Part shown: positions 62,646-64,000 of the stretch, one piece after another
How positions within the stretch are numbered: position 1 is the first letter of the stretch
Layout of the letters: each line of letters starts with the position of its first letter
Origin: Piper betle
Lineage: Eukaryota; Streptophyta; Magnoliopsida; Piperales; Piperaceae
Direction: 5' to 3'
Assembly: GCA_033002965.1 (NCBI GenBank)
Contig: JAURVB010000851.1
Span: forward strand, 186,001-250,000
Length of the DNA: 64,000 nucleotides
The notes under the pieces: model-generated
What the model was told of the DNA's origin: nothing
The model's database searches: none
Seen by the model: the letters and a program-made list of their open reading frames with translations, nothing else
Made by a program: the position numbers and the translations under genes

Positions 62646-63382
62646 AACAAATTCAATTCGTCAACTTAAATAAAAAAATTTTCACTGTGTAAGAAAAGTA
62701 ACTCTAGCAGTGACAAGTGCAAACAGAAACGCCAAAGATCAAGGGATGGATTGTCAACATAGAAGCTTTGAGATGATGCTCTATCCTTGCATAGAAATGC
62801 GAGATACATGGTGTAACAGGCACTCAAACAAACTTTGACAACTTGGCTGCTCTTACAATAGCTTGCTTTGTCTTCTTTTGTAGCAGCAACACCAACAAGA
62901 TAAACCAAGCAAATTTACCTTGGCTGGACTCTAACAAGATAAACCAAGTAAATAACCAATTTCAATTTTACCAACTATGATCTAATCTCAATCTACCTTC
63001 CTAAACTGCCATGATTATGATCAAGAATGAAATCACGAGGATGTGGCTTGAGTGGATATGAAATGTAGAGATTGTGTAGCTCATGAGGGTGATTTATTTT
63101 AAAGAAATCATGTAGGTAGTCGGTGAGTTGTTGAAAAATCAAATCGTAGATTTATACGTAGCGTATGTCTAGAGAGAATTCATTTACTTGAATGAAAAAG
63201 ATGGATCTGTTTTGCATATGTGGGTGTCCACCAGCTTTTGGTTTATTCATGTCAAGAACCGTGAAACAGTTGCTTACGCTTTTAGTGGCGCCTTTTTAAC
63301 TCTGGGAAATAAAAACCTGGATGAGCACCTTGTCTCTGTGTCTACTAGTTTCTTCTTTTCTTCAATTTCTTTCTGAGAGAGA
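62646..63382. other. Spacer between hydrolase gene 2 and the Rop relic
   Basis: No gene recognised. A TCTCTGTG and GAGAGAGAGCGAG run at the right edge resembles a GA/CT-rich leader directly before the Rop-like coding sequence. Confidence 0.45.
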
Positions 63383-64000
63383 GCGAGTTCTTCAAAGTTC
63401 ATTAAGTGTGTAACTGTCGGAGATGGAAGGCAAACCATGCATGGTCATATCCTTTACCAGTAACAAGTTCCCTACTGCAAATTAAGCTTCTTTAACACCA
63501 TGGTTTATTTTATATTTCTATCAATTTTTCTAATCTTCTAGAGTCAGATGTTTCATGGGTCTTTGAGTTGAAATATTATAATCTATCTGTTACTCTCTAT
63601 TTATTTATATTTATTTTTTTATTTTTTGTTGTTGCAGGATTATATACCAACAGTTTTTGACAACTTCAATGCAAATGTTCATGTGGATGGACAGATTGTG
63701 AGCCTTGGATTATGGGATACTGCAGGTGACCACGCTTAGAGGATTTGAATCATTTCAGATATTTGTAATTCATTAGAAACTTTTTTTTTTTCGTGTTTCC
63801 ACAACTACAGGTCAAGAAGATTATAGGAAACTAAGGCCTTTGAGCTATAGAGGGGCAGATATATTTGTTTTCGCATTTTCTCTGATGAGCAGGGAAAGCT
63901 ATGAAAATGTTGTTAACAAGGTTCTTTTCCCTCAATTTCCTTGTTCTTTTCAAGCACCAATGACTCAAACCATCCAAATACTTGGATTTCACTGTCATAT
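63383..64000 (+). pseudogene. Rop (plant Rho) GTPase, type II, damaged 5' part; runs off window
   Basis: Rop GTPases switch between GDP and GTP at the plasma membrane. Three exons are visible: 63383-63476, 63638-63725 and 63811-63920. The translation begins ASSSKFIKCVTVGDG, as in type-II Rops (ROP9-11 group), then continues after a break with [39 protein letters not shown] and [17 protein letters not shown]. Lesions: the expected start codon is AGA (63380-63382) with an in-frame stop upstream. About five bases are missing after the GDG codons, removing Ala-Val of the P-loop and shifting frame. The following Thr/Ser of GK[T/S] is Pro. The intron 1 donor is GC rather than GT. An ATG at 63423 is in frame with the rest, so a short product without a P-loop is possible. 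Introns are kept, so it is not a processed copy. The C-terminus lies beyond the window. Confidence 0.82.

Overview
The window is nuclear DNA of a flowering plant. It holds intron-rich genes with GT-AG junctions, a plant-type bHLH transcription factor, a plant isochorismatase-family hydrolase present twice, and a Rop (plant Rho) GTPase relic. The spacers are AT-rich and packed with LTR retrotransposon debris. I cannot name the species or tell monocot from eudicot with confidence. No bacterial-style operon, CRISPR array, rRNA or tRNA gene was recognised.

Layout. 1-4.4 kb: AT-rich 5' flank. 4.6-8.2 kb (+): complete nine-exon gene for a bHLH68/bHLH133-like factor. 8.5-13.7 kb (-): a decayed full-length Ty1/copia element with both LTRs, PBS, polypurine tract and a perfect 5-bp target duplication. 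13.8-16.7 kb: a solo LTR (copy A of 'family I'). 16.7-19.4 kb: AT-rich DNA with three diverged copies of a short repeat. 19.4-22.7 kb (+): isochorismatase-family gene 1, five exons. 22.7-60.4 kb: about 38 kb without an intact gene, made of nested retroelement remains. These include family I solo LTRs B (27.2-30.4), C (39.6-44.8) and D (47.4-50.1), and family II solo LTRs at 39.9-42.6 (nested inside C) and 55.3-58.2. They also include two short-LTR elements at 35.0 and 36.1-38.1 kb, the second carrying a large tandem-repeat array, a copia RNase H fragment at 46.3-46.8 kb, and a deleted gypsy-like element (51.2-54.8 kb) head-to-head with another LTR (54.8-58.7 kb). 60.5-62.3 kb (+): isochorismatase-family gene 2, a paralogue with identical exon structure. 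63.4-64.0 kb (+): the 5' part of a damaged type-II Rop gene running off the window.

The three intact genes share no evident pathway. The two hydrolase genes are a proximal duplication whose copies now lie on either side of the retroelement-rich block. Five solo LTRs have target duplications readable from the sequence (four perfect, one with a mismatch), which fixes their boundaries and nesting order. The most unusual items are the Rop relic, which lost its start codon and P-loop but keeps an in-frame downstream ATG; the tandem array at 36.2-37.6 kb, open in all three forward frames over long stretches; the reiterated polypurine-tract region of the gypsy-like element; and the inverted LTR pair around 54.78 kb.
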